Positions 1 to 8,319 of a stretch of 64,000 nt of DNA are shown here, piece by piece. The DNA comes from Myxococcales bacterium. GTDB lineage: Bacteria; Myxococcota_A; Polyangia; Haliangiales; Haliangiaceae. The notes under the pieces are model-generated. The model searched no databases. It saw only the letters and a program-made list of their open reading frames with translations, and was not told the origin of the DNA. The stretch's first letter is position 1; each line of letters starts with the position of its first letter. The stretch is from positions 1 to 64,000 of the forward strand of contig WYBA01000067.1 in assembly GCA_011526095.1 (NCBI GenBank). Direction: 5' to 3'. Both the position numbers and the translations under genes were made by a program.

Positions 1-2425
1 CGCGGGCGCGGTCGCCGTCGCCGGCGCGCGCGGGTGCGCCGAGCGCCGCGACGAACGCGTCGATCGCCGCGGGATCGCCGAGCCGGCCCAGCGCGATCGC
101 CGCGGCCTCGCGCACCTCGTCGGAGCGGTCGTCGCGCCAGGCGCGGCGCAGCGCGCCGGCCGCGGCGTCGTCGCCGTTCTCGCCGAGCGCGAGCGCGGCG
201 CGCCGCCGGTCGTCCGCGGTCGCGGCGTGGACCAGCCCGCGCGTCAGATCCGCGGTGACCGCGCCGCGCCCGCGCCGCCGCGCCGTCGCCTCGCGATCGC
301 CCGCCGCCTCGCGCGCGGCGTCGATCTGATCGAGCGCGAACCCGCGCAGCGTCGGGTCGCCGTCGCGGCCGAGCGCGTCGATCACCAGGCGCGGCGCGTC
401 GCGCGGATCGGCCGCGACCAGGATCCGGATCGCGGTGCGCTGCGCGACGCGCCCGGCGCGCCGCTCCGGCGTCAGCGCAGCGCGCGCGGCGGCGACCGCG
501 CCGTCCACGCCGTGCAGCCGCGCGGCGACCAGCGGTGACATCGCGGCGATCGACCACCACGGGTCGATCTCGGCCAGCAGCCGCGCGATCGGCACCTCCT
601 CGAGCGCGCGCGCCGCGTGCGCCGCGGCGGTCCAGCGATCGAGCTCGCCGCGCGCCGCCGCCGCCAGCGCGTCGTCGAGCGTGCGCCACGCCGCCGGGCG
701 CGCCACCCGCACGCTCGGGTGGGTCGGCACGGCGACACGCTCGCCCGCCGCGGCCGCGGTCGCGCCGACGACGCGGATCAGCGCGACGCCGAGCACCTGG
801 TGGACGCGCACGACGTCCTCGAGGCGCTCGTCGACCGGGCGCGCCGGGATCGCGGCGAGCAGCTCGGCCGGGCGCGTCAGCCCCAGCTCGCGCAGCCGCG
901 CCGCCGGCGCCTCGACCGCGCGCGCGGTGAACGCCGCGAGCCCTTGCGCCAGCAGCTCGGCGACCTCGCCGCGCACCTCGGCCAGGCTGATCGCCGCGGT
1001 CGAGGCGCCGGCGGCGCGCGCGCGCGCCACGCGGTCGACGTCCGCGGCGCCATCGCCCTCGTCACCTGCGTCCGGCGCCCGCGCCGGCGGCAGCGGCCGC
1101 AGCGCCAGCGCCTCGCCGCGCGCGACGACCACGGCCGCGGGCACCAGCACCGGCAGCGCGCGGTCGAGCGCCAGCTCGCCGATCACCGCGCGCAGCGTCA
1201 CCCCGCGCAGCGCCGCGCCGAGCGCGTCGTCGACCAGCACGCCGGCCGCGCCGTCGGGCAGCGCCAGCGCGGCGCCGCGGTCGTCGACGACGCGCAGCCG
1301 CGCCCCGTCGACGTCGACCGCGGTCGCGCGCACCGCCACCGGCACGGCGTCCGGCGCGAACGGGTCGCGCCGCTGCTCCTGCAGCGTCGCCAGCGCCGCG
1401 TCGACGCCGGGCAGCGCGACCTCGAGCAGCTGGGTCATCACGGCGCCGGTGAGCGCCGCCGCCTCGCCGGGCTGCTCGAGATCGACCCGCCGCGGCGGGA
1501 ACCCCGGGTACAGGCTGCCGCCCGCGCCGATCAGCGCCAGCCCGGCGCGGCTCGGCGGCGGCGGCGTGCGCCGCGCCAGCCACGCCGGCAGGATCTGCTT
1601 CTCGGCGTAGTGCCCGCCGCCGGCGACGTCGAGGTAGCGCGCCTGGCGGATCGCGAAGCCGTCGGGCGTGTCGACGCGCTCGTACGCGTACTCGACCAGG
1701 TGCAGCCCGGTCACCGGCTCGCGGTCGGCCTTGCGCCAGGTCTTGCCGATCAGCTCCTCGACGTGGCGGGCGTCGAGCGGCTCGCCGCCGAGGTGCTTCT
1801 CGATCTTGCGCGCGGTCAACAGCACGTCGCACAGCAGCTCGGCCCACGCCTCGGCCGCGACGCGCCCGCCGCGCGCCGCGACGTCGAGCCGCGCCGCGAG
1901 CGCGAACACCCGCGCGGCGAGCCGGCGCAGCGTCGCCGCGCGCAGCGCCTCGGCGAGCGCACGCACCGCGTCGGCGCGGCCCTCGCCGACCGAGGCCACG
2001 CCGGTCGCCGCCAGCTCGCGCACCAGCGTGATCGCGCGCGCGACGCCGTCGGCGCGCAGCGCCGCGACGTCCTTCTTGCCCGCCTTGGGCGCGCGCGCGC
2101 GCGCGCCGGGGGCGCCCTCGGGCGGACGCTCGCTCTCGGCGAACGCCTCGGGCGCGTTCGCCCAGCTCACCAGCAGCGCGGCGGCGTGCTTGCAGAACGG
2201 CCGCGTCCGCGCCGCCATGCACGTGCACCGTGCCGCGACCTTGTCGGCGACCGTGACCATCACCTTGTAGGGCGCGGCCGCGGCGCCGCGCGCGTCGGCG
2301 TAGAGCTTGTCGCCGTGGCGCGCCAGGTTCACCAGCCCGCCGTCGTCGGCGAACGCGGCGCCCTTGGCCAGCTCGCCGGCGTCCGCGACGATGTCGCGCA
2401 GGTCGTCGTGGCCGAGGCGTCGCAC
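1..2425 (-). CDS. SWIM zinc-finger / HEAT-repeat protein, 3' part cut by window edge
   Basis: About 808 residues are visible and the frame stays open to base 1, so the C terminus is missing. Near residues 65-85 there is a SWIM motif (CTCM, ten residues later CKH), a zinc-binding module for nucleic acid or protein contacts. The last ~150 visible residues look HEAT-like (DDRRRAALALGE; VREAAAIALGRLGDPAAIDAF). I chose the GTG at 2425 because an in-frame TAG lies just upstream and it precedes conserved-looking VRRLGHDDL. It is the last gene of a MoxR-DUF5682-VWA operon, the same company kept by E. coli YehQ (SWIM) with YehL and YehP. The molecular role of the family is not established; I infer a substrate or nucleic-acid adaptor for the MoxR-VWA machine. 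Confidence 0.85.
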   Translation of the reverse strand, partial: MRRLGHDDLRDIVADAGELAKGAAFADDGGLVNLARHGDKLYADARGAAAAPYKVMVTVADKVAARCTCMAARTRPFCKHAAALLVSWANAPEAFAESERPPEGAPGARARAPKAGKKDVAALRADGVARAITLVRELAATGVASVGEGRADAVRALAEALRAATLRRLAARVFALAARLDVAARGGRVAAEAWAELLCDVLLTARKIEKHLGGEPLDARHVEELIGKTWRKADREPVTGLHLVEYAYERVDTPDGFAIRQARYLDVAGGGHYAEKQILPAWLARRTPPPPSRAGLALIGAGGSLYPGFPPRRVDLEQPGEAAALTGAVMTQLLEVALPGVDAALATLQEQRRDPFAPDAVPVAVRATAVDVDGARLRVVDDRGAALALPDGAAGVLVDDALGAALRGVTLRAVIGELALDRALPVLVPAAVVVARGEALALRPLPPARAPDAGDEGDGAADVDRVARARAAGASTAAISLAEVRGEVAELLAQGLAAFTARAVEAPAARLRELGLTRPAELLAAIPARPVDERLEDVVRVHQVLGVALIRVVGATAAAAGERVAVPTHPSVRVARPAAWRTLDDALAAAARGELDRWTAAAHAARALEEVPIARLLAEIDPWWSIAAMSPLVAARLHGVDGAVAAARAALTPERRAGRVAQRTAIRILVAADPRDAPRLVIDALGRDGDPTLRGFALDQIDAAREAAGDREATARRRGRGAVTADLTRGLVHAATADDRRRAALALGENGDDAAAGALRRAWRDDRSDEVREAAAIALGRLGDPAAIDAFVAALGAPARAGDGDRAR

Positions 2426-2452
2426 GGGCGCGCGACTGTAGCCCAGCGCGCG

Positions 2453-3196
2453 CTACGGCGCGGGCGGGGGATCGTCCGGCGCCGGGCCGCCGGGGCCGCC
2501 GGGACCGCCGGGGCCGCGGGGCCCGCCCCAGCCGCGGCGCCCGCCGGGGCCGCGCCGCGGCAGGCCGTCGGCGAGCTCCTGTGCGGTGAGCACGCCGTCG
2601 CCGTCCTTGTCGATCTCGGCGAAGTGCTCGGCGACGCGGCGGGCCGGGCCGCGCGCGTCCTGGCTGTTCTCGAGGTCCTTCGCGGTCAGCTTGCCGTCGC
2701 CGTCGGCGTCGAGCTCGACCGCGAGATCGGCGGTGCGCTGGACGTGGACCGCCTCGCGCTCGGTCTCGCTCAGCTCCCCGTCCTTGTCGGCGTCGAACTG
2801 CTCGAGCATCTCGGCGCGGCGATCCTCGCGCGCCTGCATCCGCGCGTCGCGGTCGGCCTCGCGCGCGGCCTCCATCGCGGCCAGCTCGGTGGCGTCGAGC
2901 TTGCCGTCCTTGTCGGCGTCGAACTCGGCGATCCGCGCGGCGCGCCGGGCGTCGCGCTCCTCGGGCGTCATGCCGCCGCCGCGCGGGCCGCGGTCGTCGG
3001 GACCGGGGCGGGCGGGCAGGGCGCGATCCGGCACGTCGCGCCGCGGCGCGTTGCCGCCGACGCGCGGCGGCGGGACGTCGCGCTGGGACGCGGTCGGGGT
3101 GGGCGGGGACGCGGGCTTCGCGTCGTCCTTGCAACCGGCGGCGGCGACGGCCGCGCCGAGCGCGAGCAGCAGGGAGATCGAGGTGCGGTGCAGCAT
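2453..3196 (-). CDS. EF-hand calcium-binding lipoprotein
   Basis: The 247-residue product starts MLHRTSISLLLALGAAVAAAGC, a short signal peptide ending in a lipobox, so it is probably a periplasm-facing lipoprotein. The body carries at least four EF-hand loops of the DxDxDG type (DADKDGKLDATE, DADKDGELSETE, DADGDGKLTAKD, DKDGDGVLTAQE), separated by Arg/Glu-rich helices, and ends in a Gly/Pro-rich tail. The start at 3196 was chosen over an in-frame codon at 3226 because GAGGAGT sits about 7 bases upstream and the signal peptide begins there. It lies between the VWA and SWIM genes of the MoxR operon after a 151-bp gap, so it may have its own promoter. Calcium sensing is inferred from the loops; the partner is unknown. 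Confidence 0.9.
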   Translation of the reverse strand: MLHRTSISLLLALGAAVAAAGCKDDAKPASPPTPTASQRDVPPPRVGGNAPRRDVPDRALPARPGPDDRGPRGGGMTPEERDARRAARIAEFDADKDGKLDATELAAMEAAREADRDARMQAREDRRAEMLEQFDADKDGELSETEREAVHVQRTADLAVELDADGDGKLTAKDLENSQDARGPARRVAEHFAEIDKDGDGVLTAQELADGLPRRGPGGRRGWGGPRGPGGPGGPGGPAPDDPPPAP

Positions 3197-3347
3197 GGCG
3201 GACTCCTCGCCGCGCGAGCATTGCATGGCGCGCGCCAGCGCCGCGCGCGACGCAACCGCGCAACGCGTGCGGCGTCGGGTGCCGCGCGGGTCTGCGGGAA
3301 CTGCAGGAGCTGCCAGAAAGGCAGCGCGCGCGGGTGCGGACCCCGCG

Positions 3348-4580
3348 TCACGGCGGCGGCGCGACGTGGACCATCCGAGCCTCGCTGATCAGCGCGCCCG
3401 GGTCCTGGCCCTGCATCACCCGCGCGACGACCTGCGCGAGCAGGCGCGGCGTGCAGCCGAAGCACCACGCGCCGACGGCGGCGAGCTCTGCCGCCATCGC
3501 GTGGTCGTAGGCCGGGCGGCCGTCGTCGGTCAGCGCGAGCACGACCAGCACGCGCGTCCTCGACTCGACCAGCGCGCGGACGTGGGCGACGAGCTGGCCG
3601 CGGTCGCCGCCCTCGTGCAGGTCGGTGACCAGCACGAACATCGTGCGCTCGGGGCGCTCGATCAGGTGCTCGCGCGCCCACGCCACCGCGCGCCGGATGT
3701 CGGTGCCGCCGCCGAGCTGGGTCGCGAACAGCACGTCGACCGGATCGACCAGCAGCGGCGTGGCGTCGACGACCTCGGTGTCGAACAGGCACAGCTTGGT
3801 GCGGACGACGTCGATCGACGCGAAGATCGCCGCCATGATCGACGCGTAGACCACGCTCTGCGCCATCGAGCCCGACTGGTCGACGCACAAGACGACGTCC
3901 CACTCGTGGCGGCGGCGCTGGTTCTTCCAGAAGTACAGCCGCTCGGCGATCAGGCGCTGGCGCTCGGCGTCCCACCGCGCCAGGTTCTTGCGGATCGTGC
4001 GGCGCCAGTCGAGGTTGCGCAGGCTGCGCAGCGGCGCGTGCTGGTCGCGCCGCACCGCGCCGAGCAGGGCGGTGCGGACCTCGACCTCGAGCTGCCGCCG
4101 CAGGTCATCGACGATCTCGCGGATGATCTGGCGGGCGAGCTCGCGCGCCTGGTCGGGGACGAGGTGGCGGGCCGCGAGCAGCGTCGCGACCAGCTCGACG
4201 TTGCGCTCGAGCAAGGGCAGCGTCTCGGGCTCGAACAGCAGCTCCGCCAGCCCGCGCCGCGCGACCGCGTCCTTCTGGACCATCGCGACGACGTCCTTGC
4301 CGAAGAACTTGCGCAGCGCCCCGAGCCAGCGCGGCAGGTACGGCCGCGTCCCGCCGGCGCCGGGGCGGCCGTGGTCGTAGACGAACGCGAGCGCGGCGTC
4401 GAGCTCGCCGAGATCGGCCGGGTCGACGCCGAGCCCGTCGGCGCCGGCGGCGAGGCGATCGAGCGCGGCGTGGGGGCTCGCCTGCTCGGCGCCCGGCCCG
4501 AGCGCGAGGCGCCAGCGCAGCAGCTGCGCGCGGTGCTCGTGGGAGAGCTCGTCGTCGTCGCTGTCTTCGGCGTGGCTCAC
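3348..4580 (-). CDS. VWA-domain protein of the MoxR system (YehP-like)
   Basis: This 410-residue protein has an N-terminal helical half and a C-terminal von Willebrand A domain. The metal-ion-dependent adhesion site is complete: DQSGSM near residue 228, a Thr in LGGGTDI, and an Asp in VLVTDLHEGGD. VWA proteins of this class are partners of MoxR AAA+ ATPases and contact targets through the bound metal. It starts with GTG at 4580, and that codon overlaps the stop of the DUF5682 gene (GTGA), indicating translational coupling. There is no signal peptide, so it is expected in the cytoplasm. YehP of E. coli is the nearest named relative by architecture. Confidence 0.93.
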   Translation of the reverse strand: MSHAEDSDDDELSHEHRAQLLRWRLALGPGAEQASPHAALDRLAAGADGLGVDPADLGELDAALAFVYDHGRPGAGGTRPYLPRWLGALRKFFGKDVVAMVQKDAVARRGLAELLFEPETLPLLERNVELVATLLAARHLVPDQARELARQIIREIVDDLRRQLEVEVRTALLGAVRRDQHAPLRSLRNLDWRRTIRKNLARWDAERQRLIAERLYFWKNQRRRHEWDVVLCVDQSGSMAQSVVYASIMAAIFASIDVVRTKLCLFDTEVVDATPLLVDPVDVLFATQLGGGTDIRRAVAWAREHLIERPERTMFVLVTDLHEGGDRGQLVAHVRALVESRTRVLVVLALTDDGRPAYDHAMAAELAAVGAWCFGCTPRLLAQVVARVMQGQDPGALISEARMVHVAPPP

Positions 4581-7147
4581 AGCAGGTCGTCCAGGTCGTC
4601 GAGGGCGGCGGCGAGGTCCCCTCCGATCGCGGCGAGCCGCGCCTTGTCGGTCTCGGCGATCACCGCGGCCGCGGCGCGCGCCTGCGCCCCGATGCCGCGG
4701 ATCGCGATCACGTTGTCGAGCAGGTAGCGGCGCTCGGTCGCGCCGAGCGCCGCCAGCGCGCGACGCAGCACGGGCAGCACGTCGGCGAACGCCTCGGGGG
4801 GGATCGCGGCGAGGAACGCGTCGAGCGCGGCGACGACCGGCCGCGACTTGACCAGCACCAGCGCGTTGACCTCGAGGAACCCGGCGAGGTACGCGGCGGC
4901 GGCGGCGGGCGCGACCGCGCGCGACAGCCGCAGCGACACGGCGGTGGCGAGCGCGTCGTCGTCGAGCGCCTGGGCGAGGTAGAGCAGGCCGGCGGCGAGG
5001 CCCGCGGCGGCGGGGTGGACGTCGAACGAGTCGGCGGTGTCGCGCGCGGCGGCGAGCCAGGCGTCGCGCCCGCCGGTGTCGGCGAGCCGCGGCTGGGCGA
5101 GCGCGACCTCGTGCAGCGCGCGCAGCGCGCGACCGACCGCGTCGACCGACCCGTCGTCGACGATCGCCGCGCCGGGCAGGCGCAGCACCGCGCGGTCGAA
5201 CGTCGTGACGCACAGCCGGGCGATCGCCGGGTCGGCGGCGCGGCCGCGCGCGCCGCCGTAGGAGGTCAGCGCCGACAGCGCGGCGCACGCCCGCGCCAGC
5301 GACGGCAGGTCGTCGTCGTGGGCCGCGGCGTCGTCGCACGCGGCGAGCGCGCGGTCGACGATCGCGGCGCAGCCGGCGACGACGGCCTCGAGCAGCACGT
5401 CGGCCGCCTCGCCGGTGCCGCGCGCCGCCGCCAGGCGCGCGCCGAGCACGTGGGTCGCGACGTCCTCGAGCGAGTCACCGAGCACGACCTTCTCGACCAG
5501 CGCGATGTCGGTCGCGGGCGTCCACTGCGCGGTCCACGCCTCGCGCACGCGGGTCAGCGCGTCGAGGCCGCCGGCGGTGTCCTCGGGATCGCCGCCGGCC
5601 GCGCGCCCGCGCGCGACGCCTCGGAAGCTCGCGTACGGGATCTCGGCGACGCGCAGGCGGTGGAGGAACACGCTCGCGCCGACCTGGACGTCGTCGACCA
5701 GCGACAGCGACAGGTCGGTCGGCTCGTCGTGCGCCGGCAGGCGGCGGCCGCGGACCTCGCGCCAGAACTCGGCCTGCAGCGGGCCTTCGCCGAGCCGCGC
5801 GGCGACCTTGCCGATCGCGCGGCCGACCGCGGCGACGTCGAGCACGGCGTCGACCGGCCCGGCCTCGCCGCGCCCCATCGTCGCGATCGCCGCCTCGCGC
5901 GCCTCGTCGAGCCCCGGCGCCGGCTTGCCGCGCAGCGTCGCCAGCATCACCGCGAGCCGCCACGCCTCGATCGTGTCGGCGAGCGACACCGCGAACCCGC
6001 GCAGGCGCAGCGCGTCCCCGACCTCGATCAGCGTCTGGAGCGTGGCGTGGGCGAAGTCGGCGCCGGCGTCGTGGGCGCGCTGGTAGTAGCGCGGCGCGCG
6101 CGTGCCTGCGCCGTAGCCGCCGTGGCGCGCCTGGTCCGACAGCCGCGGGAAGCTGTACGGGATCAGCGTGCGCGCCGCGGGCACCGGCGGGGGCAGCGCG
6201 CCCGGCGCGGCGCGCGCGAGGTCGACGTCGCCGGCGAGGAACGCCGCGGCGTGCGCCGCGCCGACGACGACCGCGATGTCCTCGGGCGCGACGCCCTCGT
6301 CGATCACGTCGAGGATCCTCGCGGCCATCACCGCGTCGCGATCGCGGCTGCGGTGCGAGCCGCGCCCGCGCGCGGTCACCATGTGGGCGTACGCGAGCAG
6401 CGTCGCGCGCAGGTCGTCGGCCGCGTGCGCGGGCGCCTCGAGGTAGCTGTCCCACAGCTCCTCGAGGCTGCGCATCGTCGTCGACGCCGCGACGAAGTCG
6501 TCGATCGAGTCGAATTCGGGCTCACCTTCCCCGTGCCCGTGCCCGTGCCCGTCTCCGTCTCCGCCTCCGTCTCCGTCTCCGTCTCCGCCTCCGTCTCCGC
6601 TTCCGTCTCCGTCTCCGTCTCCGTCTCCGTCTCCGTCTCCGTGCCCGTCTCCGTCTCCCCCGCTCATCCTGAGCAGGGCCGAGCGCGAGCGAGGCCCGTG
6701 TCGAAGGACGTCTCCGCTTCCGTCTCCGCTTCCGTCTCCGTCTCCTCGTCCCGCCTCCTCCGCCGCCACCGCCAGCGCCGTCCCCACGTCCAGATCGATG
6801 AACGCCGCCGGCACGCCGTTCGCCGCCGCCCACCGCAGCGCCACGTACTCTGGCGAGAACGACGCGAACGGCCACACCACGCTGTGCGACGGACCATCGG
6901 TCCGGTAGCCGAGGATCGCCACCGGCGGCCGCGTGTCCGGATCCACCAGCACCGGCGCCAGATCGATCGCGTCGACCGGCCCCTCGATCAGCACGCGCGC
7001 AGGCCGCCACCGGTCGAGCTCGGCCTCGACGACGCGGCTGACCCGCGGCGAGTGGTGGCGCACCGGCAGCAGGCGCACGCGCGCCAGCGCGGCCAGGTCC
7101 CGCGCCGGGCCCGCCTTGCGCTTGCCGCGCGGCGCGCGCGCCGTCAC
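4577..7147 (-). CDS. DUF5682 family protein with an acquired low-complexity insert
   Basis: This 856-residue protein opens with the DUF5682 signature (LLPVRHHSPRVSRVVEAEL, then VLIEGPVDA), which I associate with TraB/ChaN-like folds. It is always found beside MoxR and VWA partners; its function is not established. Residues ~129-207 are a Gly-Asp-rich stretch encoded by a six-base repeat that contains a 49-bp palindromic repeat read in frame. The conserved region resumes at EFDSIDDFVAASTTMRSLEELW, so the insert probably sits in a surface loop. The GTG start at 7147 overlaps the TGA of the MoxR gene, and the stop overlaps the next start, so all three are coupled. E. coli YehM holds the equivalent operon position. 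Confidence 0.9.
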   Translation of the reverse strand: MTARAPRGKRKAGPARDLAALARVRLLPVRHHSPRVSRVVEAELDRWRPARVLIEGPVDAIDLAPVLVDPDTRPPVAILGYRTDGPSHSVVWPFASFSPEYVALRWAAANGVPAAFIDLDVGTALAVAAEEAGRGDGDGSGDGSGDVLRHGPRSRSALLRMSGGDGDGHGDGDGDGDGDGDGSGDGGGDGDGDGGGDGDGHGHGHGEGEPEFDSIDDFVAASTTMRSLEELWDSYLEAPAHAADDLRATLLAYAHMVTARGRGSHRSRDRDAVMAARILDVIDEGVAPEDIAVVVGAAHAAAFLAGDVDLARAAPGALPPPVPAARTLIPYSFPRLSDQARHGGYGAGTRAPRYYQRAHDAGADFAHATLQTLIEVGDALRLRGFAVSLADTIEAWRLAVMLATLRGKPAPGLDEAREAAIATMGRGEAGPVDAVLDVAAVGRAIGKVAARLGEGPLQAEFWREVRGRRLPAHDEPTDLSLSLVDDVQVGASVFLHRLRVAEIPYASFRGVARGRAAGGDPEDTAGGLDALTRVREAWTAQWTPATDIALVEKVVLGDSLEDVATHVLGARLAAARGTGEAADVLLEAVVAGCAAIVDRALAACDDAAAHDDDLPSLARACAALSALTSYGGARGRAADPAIARLCVTTFDRAVLRLPGAAIVDDGSVDAVGRALRALHEVALAQPRLADTGGRDAWLAAARDTADSFDVHPAAAGLAAGLLYLAQALDDDALATAVSLRLSRAVAPAAAAAYLAGFLEVNALVLVKSRPVVAALDAFLAAIPPEAFADVLPVLRRALAALGATERRYLLDNVIAIRGIGAQARAAAAVIAETDKARLAAIGGDLAAALDDLDDLL
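6537..6745. repeat. Six-base CTCCGT microsatellite inside the DUF5682 gene
   Basis: Two tracts of CTCCGT and close variants (CTCCGC, CCCGTG) run from 6537 to 6659 and from 6710 to 6745, flanking a 49-bp palindromic repeat. On the coding strand they read as GDGDGD. Because the unit is six bases, expansion or loss changes the linker length without shifting frame. The same tract type adjoins the related palindromes at 58.9-59.3 kb. Confidence 0.85.
6661..6709 (+). repeat. REP-like 49-bp palindromic repeat within a coding sequence
   Basis: The element begins CGCTCATCCTGAGCA and ends GTGTCGAAGGAC. It can fold with an inner stem GGGCC/GGCCC and an outer TCCT/AGGA pair. Two more copies lie at 58980-59028 (same orientation, 45 of 49 matching by eye) and 59073-59121 (inverted, 47 of 49). 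Here it is translated in frame as DVLRHGPRSRSALLRMSG within DUF5682, residues ~146-162. Confidence 0.85.
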
Positions 7148-8283
7148 GCGCCCTTGCCGTCCTTGCCGCCGGCGCGCGCGCCGGTCAGCGCGCGCACCGC
7201 GGCGTGCAGCTCCTTCCACGCCGCGCCGCGGCCCTTGGCGACGGTCTCGACGTACTCGCGCAGCACGCCGACGTCGTCGGGGCCGTCCTTGGCGAGCGCG
7301 CCCACCAGCGTGCGCGCCAGCTCCGACGGCCCGGCGGCGCCGCCGCCGAAGCCGTGGGCGAGGATCCCGCTGGAGAACAGCACGCTGATCGCCTCGGCGG
7401 TCGACAGCGTCGTCGACGGCGCGCGCAGCTTGGTCTTGCCGTCGCGGGTCACGCCCGCGCGCAGCTCCTGGAACATCGTCACCAGGATCCGCGCCAGCTC
7501 CGCCGGCGGCGGCGCGCCGACCTGGTAGTCGGTGCGCAGCTCGGCCTCGCGTCGCGTCACGATCGCCAGCTCCTGCTCGACGTCGTCGACCACCGGCACC
7601 GTGGCGAAGTTGAACCGGCGCTTGAGCGCCGAGCTCATCTCGTTGACGCCGCGGTCGCGCGTGTTCGCGGTCGCGATCAGGTTGAACCCGCGCTGCGCCG
7701 CCACCTGCTGGCCGAGCTCGGGGATCGCCAGCACCTTCTCGGACAGCAGCGAGATCAGCGAGTCCTGGATCTCCGGCGTCGTGCGCGTGACCTCCTCGAA
7801 CCGCGCGCACAGCCCGCCCTGCATCGCGCGCAGCACCGGCGACGGCACCAGCGCCCGCTCGCTCGGCCCCTCCGCCAGCAGCAGCGCGTAGTTCCACGAG
7901 TACTTGACGTGCTCCTCGCCGGTGCCGGCCGTGCCCTGGACGACCAGCCCCGAGGTCCCGCTGATCGCGGCGGCGAGGTGCTCGGACAGCCAGCTCTTCG
8001 CCGTGCCCGGCTCGCCGACCAGCATCAGCGCGCGGTCCGAGGCCAGGGTCGCGATCGCGACCTGGACCAGGCCGCGGTCGCCGACGTACTTGGGCGTGAT
8101 CGTCACGCCGCCGACAGGGGCGTCGCCGCCGAGGATGTAGTGCTCGACCGCGCGCGGCGACAGCTTCCACCCGGGCGGGCGCGGCGCGGCGTCGGCGGCG
8201 GCGAGCGCCGCCAGCTCGTCGGCGTAGCGGACCTCGGCGGGCGGTCGGATGTCGCCGCGCGGCGCGGCAGGGGAGGCGGCCAT
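7144..8283 (-). CDS. MoxR-type AAA+ ATPase (YehL-like)
   Basis: This 379-residue ATPase has Walker A GEPGTAKS near residues 86-93, a Walker B-like FEEVTR followed by TPEIQDSLISLLSEK, and the sensor segment NLIATANTRDRGVNEMSSALKRRF. These are MoxR family hallmarks. MoxR ATPases work as hexamers and, with VWA partners, remodel or load cofactors into target proteins. It is the first gene of the operon; the DUF5682 start overlaps its stop. The ATG at 8283 gives a normal-length protein. A 36-bp gap separates it from the esterase gene upstream, so the operon promoter could be short or lie in that gene. Confidence 0.94.
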   Translation of the reverse strand: MAASPAAPRGDIRPPAEVRYADELAALAAADAAPRPPGWKLSPRAVEHYILGGDAPVGGVTITPKYVGDRGLVQVAIATLASDRALMLVGEPGTAKSWLSEHLAAAISGTSGLVVQGTAGTGEEHVKYSWNYALLLAEGPSERALVPSPVLRAMQGGLCARFEEVTRTTPEIQDSLISLLSEKVLAIPELGQQVAAQRGFNLIATANTRDRGVNEMSSALKRRFNFATVPVVDDVEQELAIVTRREAELRTDYQVGAPPPAELARILVTMFQELRAGVTRDGKTKLRAPSTTLSTAEAISVLFSSGILAHGFGGGAAGPSELARTLVGALAKDGPDDVGVLREYVETVAKGRGAAWKELHAAVRALTGARAGGKDGKGA

Positions 8284-8319
8284 GCCGCGCAGCTTACGCC
8301 GGGCGGCGGGCGCGAGCCG

